A stretch of 13,674 bases of DNA from contig JBKPRX010000041.1 of assembly GCA_046734795.1 (NCBI GenBank), positions 1 to 13,674 of the forward strand. Direction: 5' to 3'. The notes beneath the pieces were generated by a model. That model was given only the letters and a program-made list of their open reading frames with translations. It had not been told where the DNA came from and ran no database searches. The stretch comes from JBKPRX01 sp046734795 (GTDB lineage: Bacteria > Actinomycetota > Thermoleophilia > Gaiellales > Gaiellaceae). Shown here one piece after another: positions 6,723 to 13,127 of the stretch. The stretch's first letter is position 1; every line of letters begins with the position of its first letter. Position numbers and translations under genes: made by a program.

Positions 6723-6740
6723 CGCAGCGAGGCGCCTCAG

Positions 6741-7061
6741 ATGGCGCTGACTGCCGCAAAGAAGAAGGACCTCGCAGACAAGGGCTTCCTCGAGCTCTTC
6801 GAGCAACACCGCAAGCTTTGGGAGACGAAGGCGCGCGAGGCGTACACGTATGCGGCGCGACTGATCGCGCCGACCGGCGAGGACGTGCGCCCCGACGACG
6901 TGCTACCGCTGCTCGTGCCTGCGCTCGTGCTCGCCGAGGAGTTCCGGAGCTTCCTCGACGACAACCGGCTGACGCAGAAGTACTGGCGCGACTACTTTGG
7001 CGAGTACGTACTCGATTTCTTCTGGCACGATCTGGAGAGCGGCAGAAAGACGGCGAATTGA
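6741..7061 (+). CDS. Small acidic/aromatic protein, function unknown
   Basis: 106 residues, soluble and mostly helical by eye. A Lys-rich N-terminus (ALTAAKKKDLADKGF) leads into helices FLELFEQHRKLWETKAREAYTY, then a Leu/Val/Pro segment DDVLPLLVPALVLAEEF. The C-terminal part is strongly aromatic (RLTQKYWRDYFGEYVLDFFWHDLE). I do not recognise the family. The start is ATG 6741, with only a weak GAGG upstream. The stop overlaps the TTG start of the next frame (TTGA, 7058-7061), which suggests translational coupling. It shares codon use with the neighbouring genes and lies 18 nt after the ABM-like gene. Confidence 0.7.
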   Translation: MALTAAKKKDLADKGFLELFEQHRKLWETKAREAYTYAARLIAPTGEDVRPDDVLPLLVPALVLAEEFRSFLDDNRLTQKYWRDYFGEYVLDFFWHDLESGRKTAN

Positions 7062-7228
7062 CTCCACAAGCGCGCAAGCAGGCCGAGAAGTACATGAAGG
7101 ATTCGCTGAAGACCCAGAAGCGGCTGGGCTACTCGACACGCGTCGCGGACGACGTGTACGAGGCCGCGGTAGGCGACGCGGCGCGAGCAGTCGAGAAGAT
7201 GCTGCAAGTTCAGCAGCGCAAGCCCTGA
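7058..7228 (+). CDS. Very small basic helical protein, coupled to the preceding gene
   Basis: 56-residue frame from TTG 7058 to TGA 7228. The start shares the TTGA overlap with the stop of the preceding gene. The sequence is amphipathic and basic: TPQARKQAEKYMKDSLKTQ, then KRLGYSTRVADDVYEAAVGD, then AARAVEKMLQVQQRKP. The even periodicity and the GLY/DDVYEAA turn look like two helices. The alternative start ATG 7094 would drop 12 residues. No known family is recognised. It is likely co-translated with 6741-7061, possibly as a partner subunit (inference). Confidence 0.6.
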   Translation: MTPQARKQAEKYMKDSLKTQKRLGYSTRVADDVYEAAVGDAARAVEKMLQVQQRKP

Positions 7229-7267
7229 GCGACGAGGCCGCCAAGCCAGGCTCTGCCGTTTTCGGGA

Positions 7268-7291
7268 ATTCCGGCTAAACTGGCCGGGAAT
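7268..7291 (+). terminator. Imperfect hairpin between the small-gene cluster and csp
   Basis: ATTCCGGC (7268-7275) pairs with GCC-G-GGAAT (7283-7291) with one bulged G and a 7-nt loop. It starts 40 nt after the stop at 7228. There is no T-run, so the case for a terminator rests on position only. The loop contains TAAACT, which also fits a -10 box for the cold-shock gene. Confidence 0.3.
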
Positions 7292-7364
7292 ACGAGCGAG
7301 TACCGGTTGCGCAGTCCCGCGCTTCCCACTGCCCGTTCTTTCGTTGGCAGAAGGAGGTGTTTTC

Positions 7365-7571
7365 ATGGCAACCGGAACCGTCAAGTGGTTCAACGACGCG
7401 AAGGGCTACGGCTTCATCACTCCCGATGAGGGCGGCAAGGATCTCTTCGTCCATCACAGCGCGATCGCCGGCGCGGGCTTCAAGTCGCTCGCCGAGGGTG
7501 CGAAGGTCGAGTTCGAATCAGCCGAGGGTCAAAAAGGCCCAGAGGCGAAGAACGTCCAGCTCGTCGGGTAG
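7365..7571 (+). CDS. csp: Cold-shock protein (CspA family)
   Basis: 68 residues, the usual length for a single cold-shock domain, acting as a single-stranded RNA/DNA-binding chaperone. Signatures are TVKWFNDAKGYGFI (5-18, including RNP1 KGYGFI) and DLFVHHSAI (26-34, RNP2). In many homologues the second position is VHFSAI, so H31 is a small variation. The ending is KGPEAKNVQLV. The start is fixed by AAGGAGGT (7351-7358) 6 nt before the ATG. The leader of about 137 bp upstream is long for this window and could hold cold-responsive RNA structure; a short CTGCC/GGCAG pair (7329-7333/7346-7350) sits just before the ribosome site. Followed at 64 bp by infA. Confidence 0.96.
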   Translation: MATGTVKWFNDAKGYGFITPDEGGKDLFVHHSAIAGAGFKSLAEGAKVEFESAEGQKGPEAKNVQLVG

Positions 7572-7584
7572 GAACGGCAGGTGA

Positions 7585-7612
7585 GCCGGCCTGACGCATA
7601 CGCGTGGCCGGC
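7585..7612 (+). promoter_or_regulatory. Strong hairpin in the csp-infA intergenic region
   Basis: GCCGGCC (7585-7591) pairs with GGCCGGC (7606-7612), and inside it ACGC (7594-7597) pairs with GCGT (7602-7605) around a 4-nt ATAC loop. That gives 11 paired bases with only TG bulged. It lies 14 nt after the csp stop and 24 nt before infA. No T-run follows. It could be a partial terminator, an mRNA stabiliser or processing site that sets different csp and infA levels. Confidence 0.55.
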
Positions 7613-7635
7613 CTCCGCCCACCAAAGGAGGCGAG

Positions 7636-7857
7636 ATGGCGGAGAAAGAAGTGAAGGTCGAAATGGATGGTGAGGTGCTCGAGTCGTTCCGGTCCGGCAT
7701 GTATCGGATCTGCCTCGACAACGGGCACGAGACACTCGGTTATACGTCCGGACGGATGCGTCGCTACCGCATTCGAATCAACCCGGGCGACCGCGTCAAG
7801 GTCGAGCTTTCGACGTACGACCTCGGCCGCGGCAGGATCGTCTACCGGGAGCGATGA
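7636..7857 (+). CDS. infA: Translation initiation factor IF-1
   Basis: 73 residues, a single S1-type OB fold that binds the ribosomal A site on the 30S subunit during initiation. It matches IF-1 throughout: VKVEMDGEVLESFRSGMYRI (6-25), LDNGHETLGYTSGRMRRYRI (27-46), then PGDRVKVELSTYDLGRGRIVYR (50-71). Compared with common IF-1 the N-terminus reads MAEKEVKVEMDGEV and the loop reads GYTSGRMRR rather than AHISGKMRM. ATG start with AAAGGAGG 6 nt upstream. The usual infA neighbours (rpmJ, rpsM, map/adk) are absent: it lies between a cold-shock gene and a hemolysin III gene. It may be a second, specialised copy; the rest of the genome is needed to tell. The stop overlaps the next start (ATGA). Confidence 0.93.
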   Translation: MAEKEVKVEMDGEVLESFRSGMYRICLDNGHETLGYTSGRMRRYRIRINPGDRVKVELSTYDLGRGRIVYRER

Positions 7858-8513
7858 GCGCGAGCGTCGCCGCTGCCGACGCACGTCCGCTGCTACGCGG
7901 CGTGCTGCACGAAGCGGCCTTCGGCGTCGCGCTCGTCGTTGGCACGTTGCTCGTGATCGAGGCGAAAGGCACACGTGCCTCGGCCGCGGCCGCGATCTTC
8001 GCATGCTCGGTCGTTGCAATGCTTGGCGCCAGTTCGCTCTACCACCGCGTCACCTGGAGCCCACGCGTCCGGCCATGGATGCGGCGCGCCGATCACGCGG
8101 GTATCTACCTGTTGATCGCCGGCACGTATACGCCGGTGGCGCTCCTCGCGCTCGAGGGTCGCATGCAGAAGGTGGTGCTCGCGCTCGTCTGGATCGGCGC
8201 CGGCGCGGCGATCCTCCTCAAGTTCTGCTGGGTGGACGCTCCGAAGTGGCTCGCAGCCGTGACTGGCATCGCGCTCGGCTGGAGCGGCGTCGCTGCCCTT
8301 CCCGACCTCCAGCGCTCAGCTGGAACTGGCGCGATCGTGCTGCTCGGAGTTGGCGGTCTCGCGTACACATTCGGCGCGATCGTCTATGCGCGCCGCCGCC
8401 CGGACCCGGTGCCGACGGTGTTCGGCTACCACGAGCTCTTTCACGCGCTGACGCTCGTCGCGCTCGCGTGCCAGTACGTCGCGATCGCCTTCTTCGTCAT
8501 CAACGTCGACTAG
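7854..8513 (+). CDS. Hemolysin III / PAQR family membrane protein
   Basis: 219 residues, seven predicted transmembrane spans in the inner membrane. The family motifs are complete: S60-x3-H64 in SSLYH, D80 in RRADHAGIYLLIAGTYTPV (78-95), and H193 and H197 in FGYHELFHALT (190-200). H64, D80, H193 and H197 are the likely zinc ligands by analogy with the adiponectin receptors. The family is named for the Bacillus cereus hemolysin III, but bacterial members are poorly characterised, and some (TrhA) affect membrane lipid homeostasis. It starts inside the infA stop (ATGA, 7854-7857), so translation is coupled to IF-1. Confidence 0.94.
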   Translation: MSASVAAADARPLLRGVLHEAAFGVALVVGTLLVIEAKGTRASAAAAIFACSVVAMLGASSLYHRVTWSPRVRPWMRRADHAGIYLLIAGTYTPVALLALEGRMQKVVLALVWIGAGAAILLKFCWVDAPKWLAAVTGIALGWSGVAALPDLQRSAGTGAIVLLGVGGLAYTFGAIVYARRRPDPVPTVFGYHELFHALTLVALACQYVAIAFFVINVD

Positions 8514-8537
8514 CACTCCTCGCTCCTGACTCAGGAA

Positions 8538-8549
8538 TAGAGTCGCCTC
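8538..8549 (+). promoter_or_regulatory. Candidate leaderless promoter -10 (TAGAGT)
   Basis: TAGAGT (8538-8543) lies 6 nt before ATG 8550, and no Shine-Dalgarno is present. Upstream at 8524-8536 is the near-palindrome TCCTGACTCAGGA, which could be an operator. No -35 hexamer is convincing. Confidence 0.35.
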
Positions 8550-9941
8550 ATGCCGGAGCACTTCGACGTGATCGTCGTCGGTGGAGGGTCGGCGGGCTGT
8601 GTCCTGGCCGCACGGCTGAGCGAGGAGACCGAGCGGACGGTCTGCCTCGTCGAGGCCGGCCCCGACTACGGCCCGTACGCGGACGGACGCTGGCCCTCGG
8701 ACATGCTCGACGCCCGCAACCTGCCGATGTCTCACCTCTGGGAGACAGAGCCCGACGACAGATCGGCCTCGCGGGCACGGATCCTCGGCGGTTGCTCGGC
8801 GCACAACGCCTGCCTCGTCGTGTGGGGCTCGCGCGAGGACTACGACGAGTGGGGCGACGGCTGGACGTCCGCGGAGCTCGAGCCGTACCTGCGCCGGGCC
8901 GAAGCCGCGATCTCCACGCGGACGGATCGCTCGGACGATCTCTCGCCGTTCCATCGTGCGCTGCTCGAGGCCGGTCCGCGTGTCGGGCTGCCCAGACTCG
9001 CCGATCTCAACGACCTCGACGCCACCGTCGGCATCGCTCCGGCGCCGGTCAACGCGTTCGGCGCGGTTCGCTGGAACACCGCGTTCGCGTACCTCGACGA
9101 CGCGCGCTCACGGTCGAATCTGACGATTGCCGCCGAGACGCTCGTCGACCGCGTCGAAATCGCCGGCGGGCGCGCGGTCGGGCTTGTCGCCGACAGCGGT
9201 CGGTTCACAGCGGACACCGTGATCGTCGCGGCCGGTGCGTACGGATCGCCTGCGCTCCTGCTCCGCTCCGGGATCGGACCCCATTCGCAACTCGAGCGTC
9301 TCGGCATTGATGCGATCGAGGACCTGCCCGTCGGCGCCGGCCTTGCGGACCATCCCGGAGTCGGACTCGAGTGGACTCCTGCGGCTGCACACGTGGCGAC
9401 GGAAGGCCCTGTGTTCGCAACGTCGATCCTCGGTCGCGTGCGGAGCGACTCGTGTCCGGAGAACACGTGGGACCTGCACTTTCTGCCGTGGCTCGACGAG
9501 TCCGACGACGGCTGGCACACGACTGCCGTCGTCTACCTGCTCAAGCCGGATTCACGCGGAAGCGTCACGCTGCGCTCGGCCGACCCGAGGGTTCCGCCGG
9601 TCATCGACCACGGTTTCCTCTCCGAGCCGCACGACGTCAACCGTCTTGCGAGCGGTGTCGAGCTGATCCGCACTCTCGCCGAGGAGGCGGGGGCCGGACG
9701 CGAGGTTCGCCCCGGTCACGACGACCCGCTGGACGTGTATCTACGACGCGAGGTGCGGGGCATCTTCCACCCCATCGGAACCTGTGCCATCGGCACGGTC
9801 GTGGACGCTCGTGGCGCAGTGCTCGGCGTCGACGGGCTCGTCGTCGCGGATGCTTCGATCATGCCGACGATCCCTCGCGCGAACACGAACCTCAGCACCA
9901 TCGCCGTCGCGGAACGGATCGCGGACTGGCTTGGCGCCTGA
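8550..9941 (+). CDS. GMC family FAD-dependent oxidoreductase
   Basis: 463 residues. Flavoprotein alcohol/aldehyde oxidoreductase of the glucose-methanol-choline family. FAD binding: FDVIVVGGGSAGCVLAARL (5-23), then E35 ending the second strand. The family signature is ARILGGCSAHNACLVVWG (76-93), with W101 in EWGDGW. The C-terminal substrate domain ends GIFHPIGTCAIG (404-415), with catalytic base H407, then VADASIMPTIPRANTNLSTI (428-447), giving the paired N445/N447 region. The chain is shorter than the usual 500-560 residues and lacks a signal peptide, so it is cytoplasmic. The substrate is not evident. Mycofactocin-linked MftG enzymes share this fold, but no mycofactocin genes are here. The next gene starts 27 nt after the stop. 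Confidence 0.92.
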   Translation: MPEHFDVIVVGGGSAGCVLAARLSEETERTVCLVEAGPDYGPYADGRWPSDMLDARNLPMSHLWETEPDDRSASRARILGGCSAHNACLVVWGSREDYDEWGDGWTSAELEPYLRRAEAAISTRTDRSDDLSPFHRALLEAGPRVGLPRLADLNDLDATVGIAPAPVNAFGAVRWNTAFAYLDDARSRSNLTIAAETLVDRVEIAGGRAVGLVADSGRFTADTVIVAAGAYGSPALLLRSGIGPHSQLERLGIDAIEDLPVGAGLADHPGVGLEWTPAAAHVATEGPVFATSILGRVRSDSCPENTWDLHFLPWLDESDDGWHTTAVVYLLKPDSRGSVTLRSADPRVPPVIDHGFLSEPHDVNRLASGVELIRTLAEEAGAGREVRPGHDDPLDVYLRREVRGIFHPIGTCAIGTVVDARGAVLGVDGLVVADASIMPTIPRANTNLSTIAVAERIADWLGA

Positions 9942-9955
9942 CACGGGTCGACGGA

Positions 9956-9968
9956 TAGCGTCAGGCGC
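9956..9968 (+). promoter_or_regulatory. Candidate leaderless promoter -10 (TAGCGT)
   Basis: TAGCGT (9956-9961) is followed by 7 nt and then GTG 9969, which lacks a ribosome site. This would allow the glycosylase gene its own transcript as well as readthrough from the GMC gene. Confidence 0.3.
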
Positions 9969-11189
9969 GTGAAGGTCACGGCTGACGCGGCGCGGCGCTT
10001 TCTCGTCGCGCGACAGTTCCTCTCACCTGCGAGGTCACTCAAGGGGAAATCGAAGTCGGTACTCGAGGTCTTCCGCCGCCTCGGCTCGATTCAGTTCGAC
10101 CCGATCGCGGTCGCAGGTCGTAGTCACGACCTCGTGTTGCACGCGCGCGTCGCCGACTACGACCCGCGGTGGTGCGATCGCCTGTACGAACGGCGCGAGA
10201 TCTTCGAGGCCTACAACAAGGGTCTCTCGTTCGTTCCGATGCACGAGTTCCCCTGGTTCCGCGGGATCGTGAGTCGCAGGCCGCAGACGTTGATCGACGA
10301 GAATCGCGCGGTTGCGAAGCGCGTGCTCGCGCGCATCCGCTCCGACGGACCGCTCTCATCGGCGGATTTCGAGCGCGAGCAAGGGTCGACGACGGATTGG
10401 TTCGGAGCGCCGACGAATACCGTCCGCGCGGTCCTCGAGGCGTACTGCGTCACCAGCGTGCTCGGCCTTGCGCGTCGCGACGGCAACCGCCGTTACTACG
10501 ACTTGATCGAGAGGCTCGTCCCGGCGGACGTGCTCGCCCAGAAGGTTCCGCGGATCGAGCAGATGCGTTTCAAGATGCTGTCGCGGTACCGGGCGCACGG
10601 CCTGCTCGGCACCAGTCCAGGTGGCGACATCTACAGCGGTCTCGGCCCAGCGAAGCCGGACCCGCGCGTCCCGAACTACCCGGGCCGGAACGCATTGCGC
10701 GAGCAGCTCATCGAGGCCGGCGAGCTCGTTCCCGTCGAGGTCGACGGCGTGCGCGGAAAGCGGTTGGTTCTTCGCGACGAGGTTGCGAGCCTGGACGCTC
10801 CGCCCCAGCTTTCGCCGTCGGTCGCGTTCCTGCCGCCCTTCGACCCACTCGTGTGGGATCGCCCGCTACTCAGCTCGCTCTTCGGCTTCGACTATGTCTG
10901 GGATCTCTTCCACCCGCCCGAGAAGCGACGCTTCGGCTGGTACGTGCTGCCGATCCTCTTTCGCGATCGCTTCGTTGGACGGATCGAACCGCGCATCGAC
11001 CGCGAGGACGCAAGCGTCCGCATTCTCGGACTCTGGTGGGAGGAAGGCTTCACGCCGCGGCGCGCCGAAGGCTTCGTCGATGCGATGCGCGACGCGCTTC
11101 GCGCCTACCTGCGCTTCGCGCAGGCGGAGCGCCTCGAGTGGCCGCCCGGGCTCGGCGCCGAGAAGCGGCTCTTCCCGACGCAGCCGTGA
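9969..11189 (+). CDS. AlkX/YcaQ-like winged-helix DNA glycosylase (HTH_42)
   Basis: 406 residues, the usual length for the AlkZ/YcaQ family of winged-helix DNA glycosylases. These excise bulky N-alkyl purines and unhook interstrand crosslinks. The N-terminal wH region is VTADAARRFLVARQFL (3-18). The catalytic loop is RLGSIQFDPI (37-46), with Q42-F43-D44. The Q-hydrophobic-D form is typical of AlkX/YcaQ, whereas AlkZ self-resistance enzymes have Q-hydrophobic-Q (family knowledge, from memory). Other family blocks are RREIFEAYNKGLSFVPMHEF, then FLPPFDPLVWDR, then RFGWYVLPILFRDRFVGRIE. GTG start with no Shine-Dalgarno and a possible leaderless promoter. The last bases overlap the start of the nucleotidyltransferase (GTGA, 11186-11189). 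General repair of alkylated DNA is more likely than resistance to one antibiotic. Confidence 0.93.
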   Translation: MKVTADAARRFLVARQFLSPARSLKGKSKSVLEVFRRLGSIQFDPIAVAGRSHDLVLHARVADYDPRWCDRLYERREIFEAYNKGLSFVPMHEFPWFRGIVSRRPQTLIDENRAVAKRVLARIRSDGPLSSADFEREQGSTTDWFGAPTNTVRAVLEAYCVTSVLGLARRDGNRRYYDLIERLVPADVLAQKVPRIEQMRFKMLSRYRAHGLLGTSPGGDIYSGLGPAKPDPRVPNYPGRNALREQLIEAGELVPVEVDGVRGKRLVLRDEVASLDAPPQLSPSVAFLPPFDPLVWDRPLLSSLFGFDYVWDLFHPPEKRRFGWYVLPILFRDRFVGRIEPRIDREDASVRILGLWWEEGFTPRRAEGFVDAMRDALRAYLRFAQAERLEWPPGLGAEKRLFPTQP

Positions 11190-11938
11190 GCCTCGACGAG
11201 GTCGCCGAGTACGAGCGGACGCTCGTCGCTCGACTGGCTGCACTTCTCGGCCGAGATCTCGTCGGCGTCTACGCCGGAGGTTCCCTGGCCCTCGGTGGAT
11301 ATATGCCGGGCCGGAGCGACGTCGACATCGCCGCCGTCACGCGCGGCCGGCTCGCCCAGGCACGGAAAGAGGAAGTCGTCGCCGCCTTAAGACACGAAGC
11401 GCTGACATGTCCTGCGCGTGGCCTCGAGCTCGTCGTCTACGCGGAATCTGTCGTGCGCACGCCAACGGATGAAGCCGGATTCGAGCTCGAGCTCAACAGC
11501 GGCGCGGCGATGCCGTTCCACGTCTCGTTCGACCCGAGCGAAGCTCCGCGCCATTGGTACGTGATCGACAGAGCGATCCTGAGCGAGCACGGCAAGCGCC
11601 TCGCAGGCCCGCCCGCTCACGAGCTCTTCGCGCGCATCCCGCGAGAGACGATCCTGCCGATCCTCGTCGAGAGCGTGCGCTGGCACGAGACGCCTGGCGC
11701 TGCGCGCGACGACGATGCGGTGCTGAACGCGTGTCGCGCGTGGCGCTATGCGGTCGAGGGCACGTGGAGCGAAAAGCCCGAAGCCGGCGCGTGGGCGAGT
11801 GCGCAGCTCGACGATCCGGCAATCGTCGAGACCGCGCTCGCAGCCCGCACGCACGGTGGCTCGCTGCCGCGGCGTGAGGTGGAGTCGTTCTTACGCTGGG
11901 TGTTACAGCGCCTCGAAGAACGCCATCGCGCGCAGTAA
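11186..11938 (+). CDS. AadA-like aminoglycoside nucleotidyltransferase family protein
   Basis: 250 residues, close to AadA (about 260). N-terminal nucleotidyltransferase domain: VGVYAGGSLALGGYMPGRSDVDI (27-48), with G32-S33 and the metal-binding D45/D47, and E81 in LELVVY as the likely third carboxylate. C-terminal helical domain as in AadA (DUF4111): HWYVIDRAILSEHG (123-136), GPPAHELF (141-148), then DDDAVLNACRAWRYAVEGTWSEK (175-197). This matches the AadA helix carrying the streptomycin-binding Asp. AadA transfers AMP to streptomycin and spectinomycin. The Trp that helps bind streptomycin in AadA aligns by eye with a non-Trp position (NSGAAMP, 104-110). Drug resistance is therefore not assured. 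GTG start, overlapping the glycosylase stop by 4 nt. Confidence 0.88.
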   Translation: MSLDEVAEYERTLVARLAALLGRDLVGVYAGGSLALGGYMPGRSDVDIAAVTRGRLAQARKEEVVAALRHEALTCPARGLELVVYAESVVRTPTDEAGFELELNSGAAMPFHVSFDPSEAPRHWYVIDRAILSEHGKRLAGPPAHELFARIPRETILPILVESVRWHETPGAARDDDAVLNACRAWRYAVEGTWSEKPEAGAWASAQLDDPAIVETALAARTHGGSLPRREVESFLRWVLQRLEERHRAQ

Positions 11939-11943
11939 TCGCA

Positions 11944-12540
11944 GTGACCCACGTGAGCGTCGCCATGCCTGACCCGGGCCCCTCCTTGTCAGCCGCGGAA
12001 CGCCGGAGTAATCCTTACAGCGTGGCGGACGAGCGCGATCGTCGGAATACAAAGCTCGCTCTCGTGAGCGTGCTCGCGACGGCCGCAGTCGGGATCGCCG
12101 GCGCCGCTACGACCCTGGTCGTCTCGCGCGATCAACGCGCGACCGAGCGCGCGAACCGAATTTACGAACGGCGGGCAGCCGCGTACGTGGCGGCGCTTGA
12201 CACGCTAGAGCGCCACATGAAGGTCTTGGCAAATCTCGACTGGTCGGGCCAGGTCCGTGCGCGCGGAAAGTTCCTCTGGGAAGAGGTCAGGGTCGATGAC
12301 GAGACAGACGTGGCGCAGATCCGGTCGCGACTGGTCGCGTTCGGCTCGAGCGACGCGATCGCCGCGCTCGACCGCGTTGGTGCTCTCGACAAGAGGGCCT
12401 TCGCCTGGGTGTTCGGCGAAGAACAGCCGGTCGAGACCGATCACGCAGTCTGGACGTCGAAGACGGACCACGCGATCCAGAACCTGCGCGACGGGCTCGA
12501 TGACTTCGAGAGACGGCTGAACCGCGAACTGACGTCCTGA
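11944..12540 (+). CDS. Membrane-anchored helical protein of unknown function
   Basis: 198 residues from GTG 11944; ATG 11965 would give 191. No Shine-Dalgarno helps choose. A cytoplasmic polar N-terminus (about 1-37) precedes one transmembrane helix (about 38-60, LALVSVLATAAVGIAGAATT). A charged helical domain follows: RDQRATERANRIYERRAAAYVA (62-83), ALDTLERHMKVLANL (84-98), then a mixed region and a final helix LRDGLDDFERRLNREL. The RANRIYERRAAAYVA start resembles the juxtamembrane coiled coil of uncharacterised actinobacterial proteins. It lies 5 nt after the nucleotidyltransferase stop, so probably cotranscribed. No function is assigned. Confidence 0.75.
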   Translation: MTHVSVAMPDPGPSLSAAERRSNPYSVADERDRRNTKLALVSVLATAAVGIAGAATTLVVSRDQRATERANRIYERRAAAYVAALDTLERHMKVLANLDWSGQVRARGKFLWEEVRVDDETDVAQIRSRLVAFGSSDAIAALDRVGALDKRAFAWVFGEEQPVETDHAVWTSKTDHAIQNLRDGLDDFERRLNRELTS

Positions 12541-12557
12541 GAGCCTGCGTTACAGGA

Positions 12558-12995
12558 CTACTCGTCGACCGCCTCGCCGGACCCGCCTAGCTCCGCGGGG
12601 AAATCCTTCATCTTCGGGAGGCCGTCTTTCATCGGCAGCACCGTCGACTCGTAGTTGACGTGCACGCCGGGCTCGAACGGAAACGAAGGAATCGTCGCCG
12701 CGAAGACGTCGACGAGCTCCCACTGCGGATGCCGCCCGAGCAGATGACCGCCGCAGGCCTTGCACCACTGCCGATACGTCTGCTCGTTCTTCGCGAACTC
12801 GCCGATCTGATCCTCGCCCTTCGTGACCTTGACTTGCTCGGGCTTCCAGAGCGTGAACGCGTTGACCGGCCCAGCCGACCAGCTCCGGCAGTTCTTGCAG
12901 TGGCAGTAACCGGCTCCCGCGGGATCGCCCGTGACTTCGATCTCGACGGCACCGCAGAAGCACTGCCCCTTGTAGGTCTTTTCAGCCGTGTTCAT
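12558..12995 (-). CDS. GFA-family zinc protein (CENP-V/glutathione-dependent formaldehyde-activating fold)
   Basis: 145 residues, Zn-binding Mss4-like fold. Cysteines are arranged as in the GFA family: C12-x-C14 (GQCFCGAVEIEV), C31-x-C33-xx-C36 (YCHCKNCRSW) and C78-xx-C81 (QWCKACGGHL). In Gfa of Paracoccus this fold was linked to the formaldehyde-glutathione reaction, but most members have unknown roles. As actinobacteria generally use mycothiol rather than glutathione, that activity is not expected here. ATG start, with GAAGGAGAG just upstream. It converges on the 11944-12540 gene with a 17-nt gap. A short linker region and a hairpin separate it from the upstream cupin gene. Confidence 0.9.
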   Translation of the reverse strand: MNTAEKTYKGQCFCGAVEIEVTGDPAGAGYCHCKNCRSWSAGPVNAFTLWKPEQVKVTKGEDQIGEFAKNEQTYRQWCKACGGHLLGRHPQWELVDVFAATIPSFPFEPGVHVNYESTVLPMKDGLPKMKDFPAELGGSGEAVDE

Positions 12996-13044
12996 CAGCT
13001 CTCCTTCGGTTGCTCGCGGACGGTCATTGGAGGCTACAGCCGCG

Positions 13045-13071
13045 GCGCTCAGCCACGCCGTGGCGGAGCGC
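13045..13071 (-). terminator. Strong hairpin downstream of the cupin gene
   Basis: GCGCTC (13045-13050) pairs with GAGCGC (13066-13071), then, after an A/G mismatch, GCCAC (13052-13056) pairs with GTGGC (13060-13064) around a 3-nt GCC loop: 11 bp in all. It lies 57 nt past the cupin stop and 50 nt before the GFA start. No T-run follows, so it would be a U-less terminator, or a barrier between the two genes. Confidence 0.5.
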
Positions 13072-13127
13072 GAGTACGAAAGTGGCGGCGAGAAAGGTTC
13101 AGGTGGGGAGCTGTAGGTGCGCGACGT

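Noticed and set aside
7667..9310. Long plus-strand open frame (about 547 codons) through infA, hlyIII and GMC genes
   Set aside because: Its translation is Arg-rich with no domain pattern, and it overlaps three clear genes in another frame.
8550..9941. Mycofactocin-associated GMC enzyme (MftG)
   Set aside because: No mftA-F gene is in the window and the protein shows no feature that decides it.
12544..12556. CCTG-CGTTA-CAGG hairpin between converging genes as a terminator
   Set aside because: Only 4 base pairs and no T-run.
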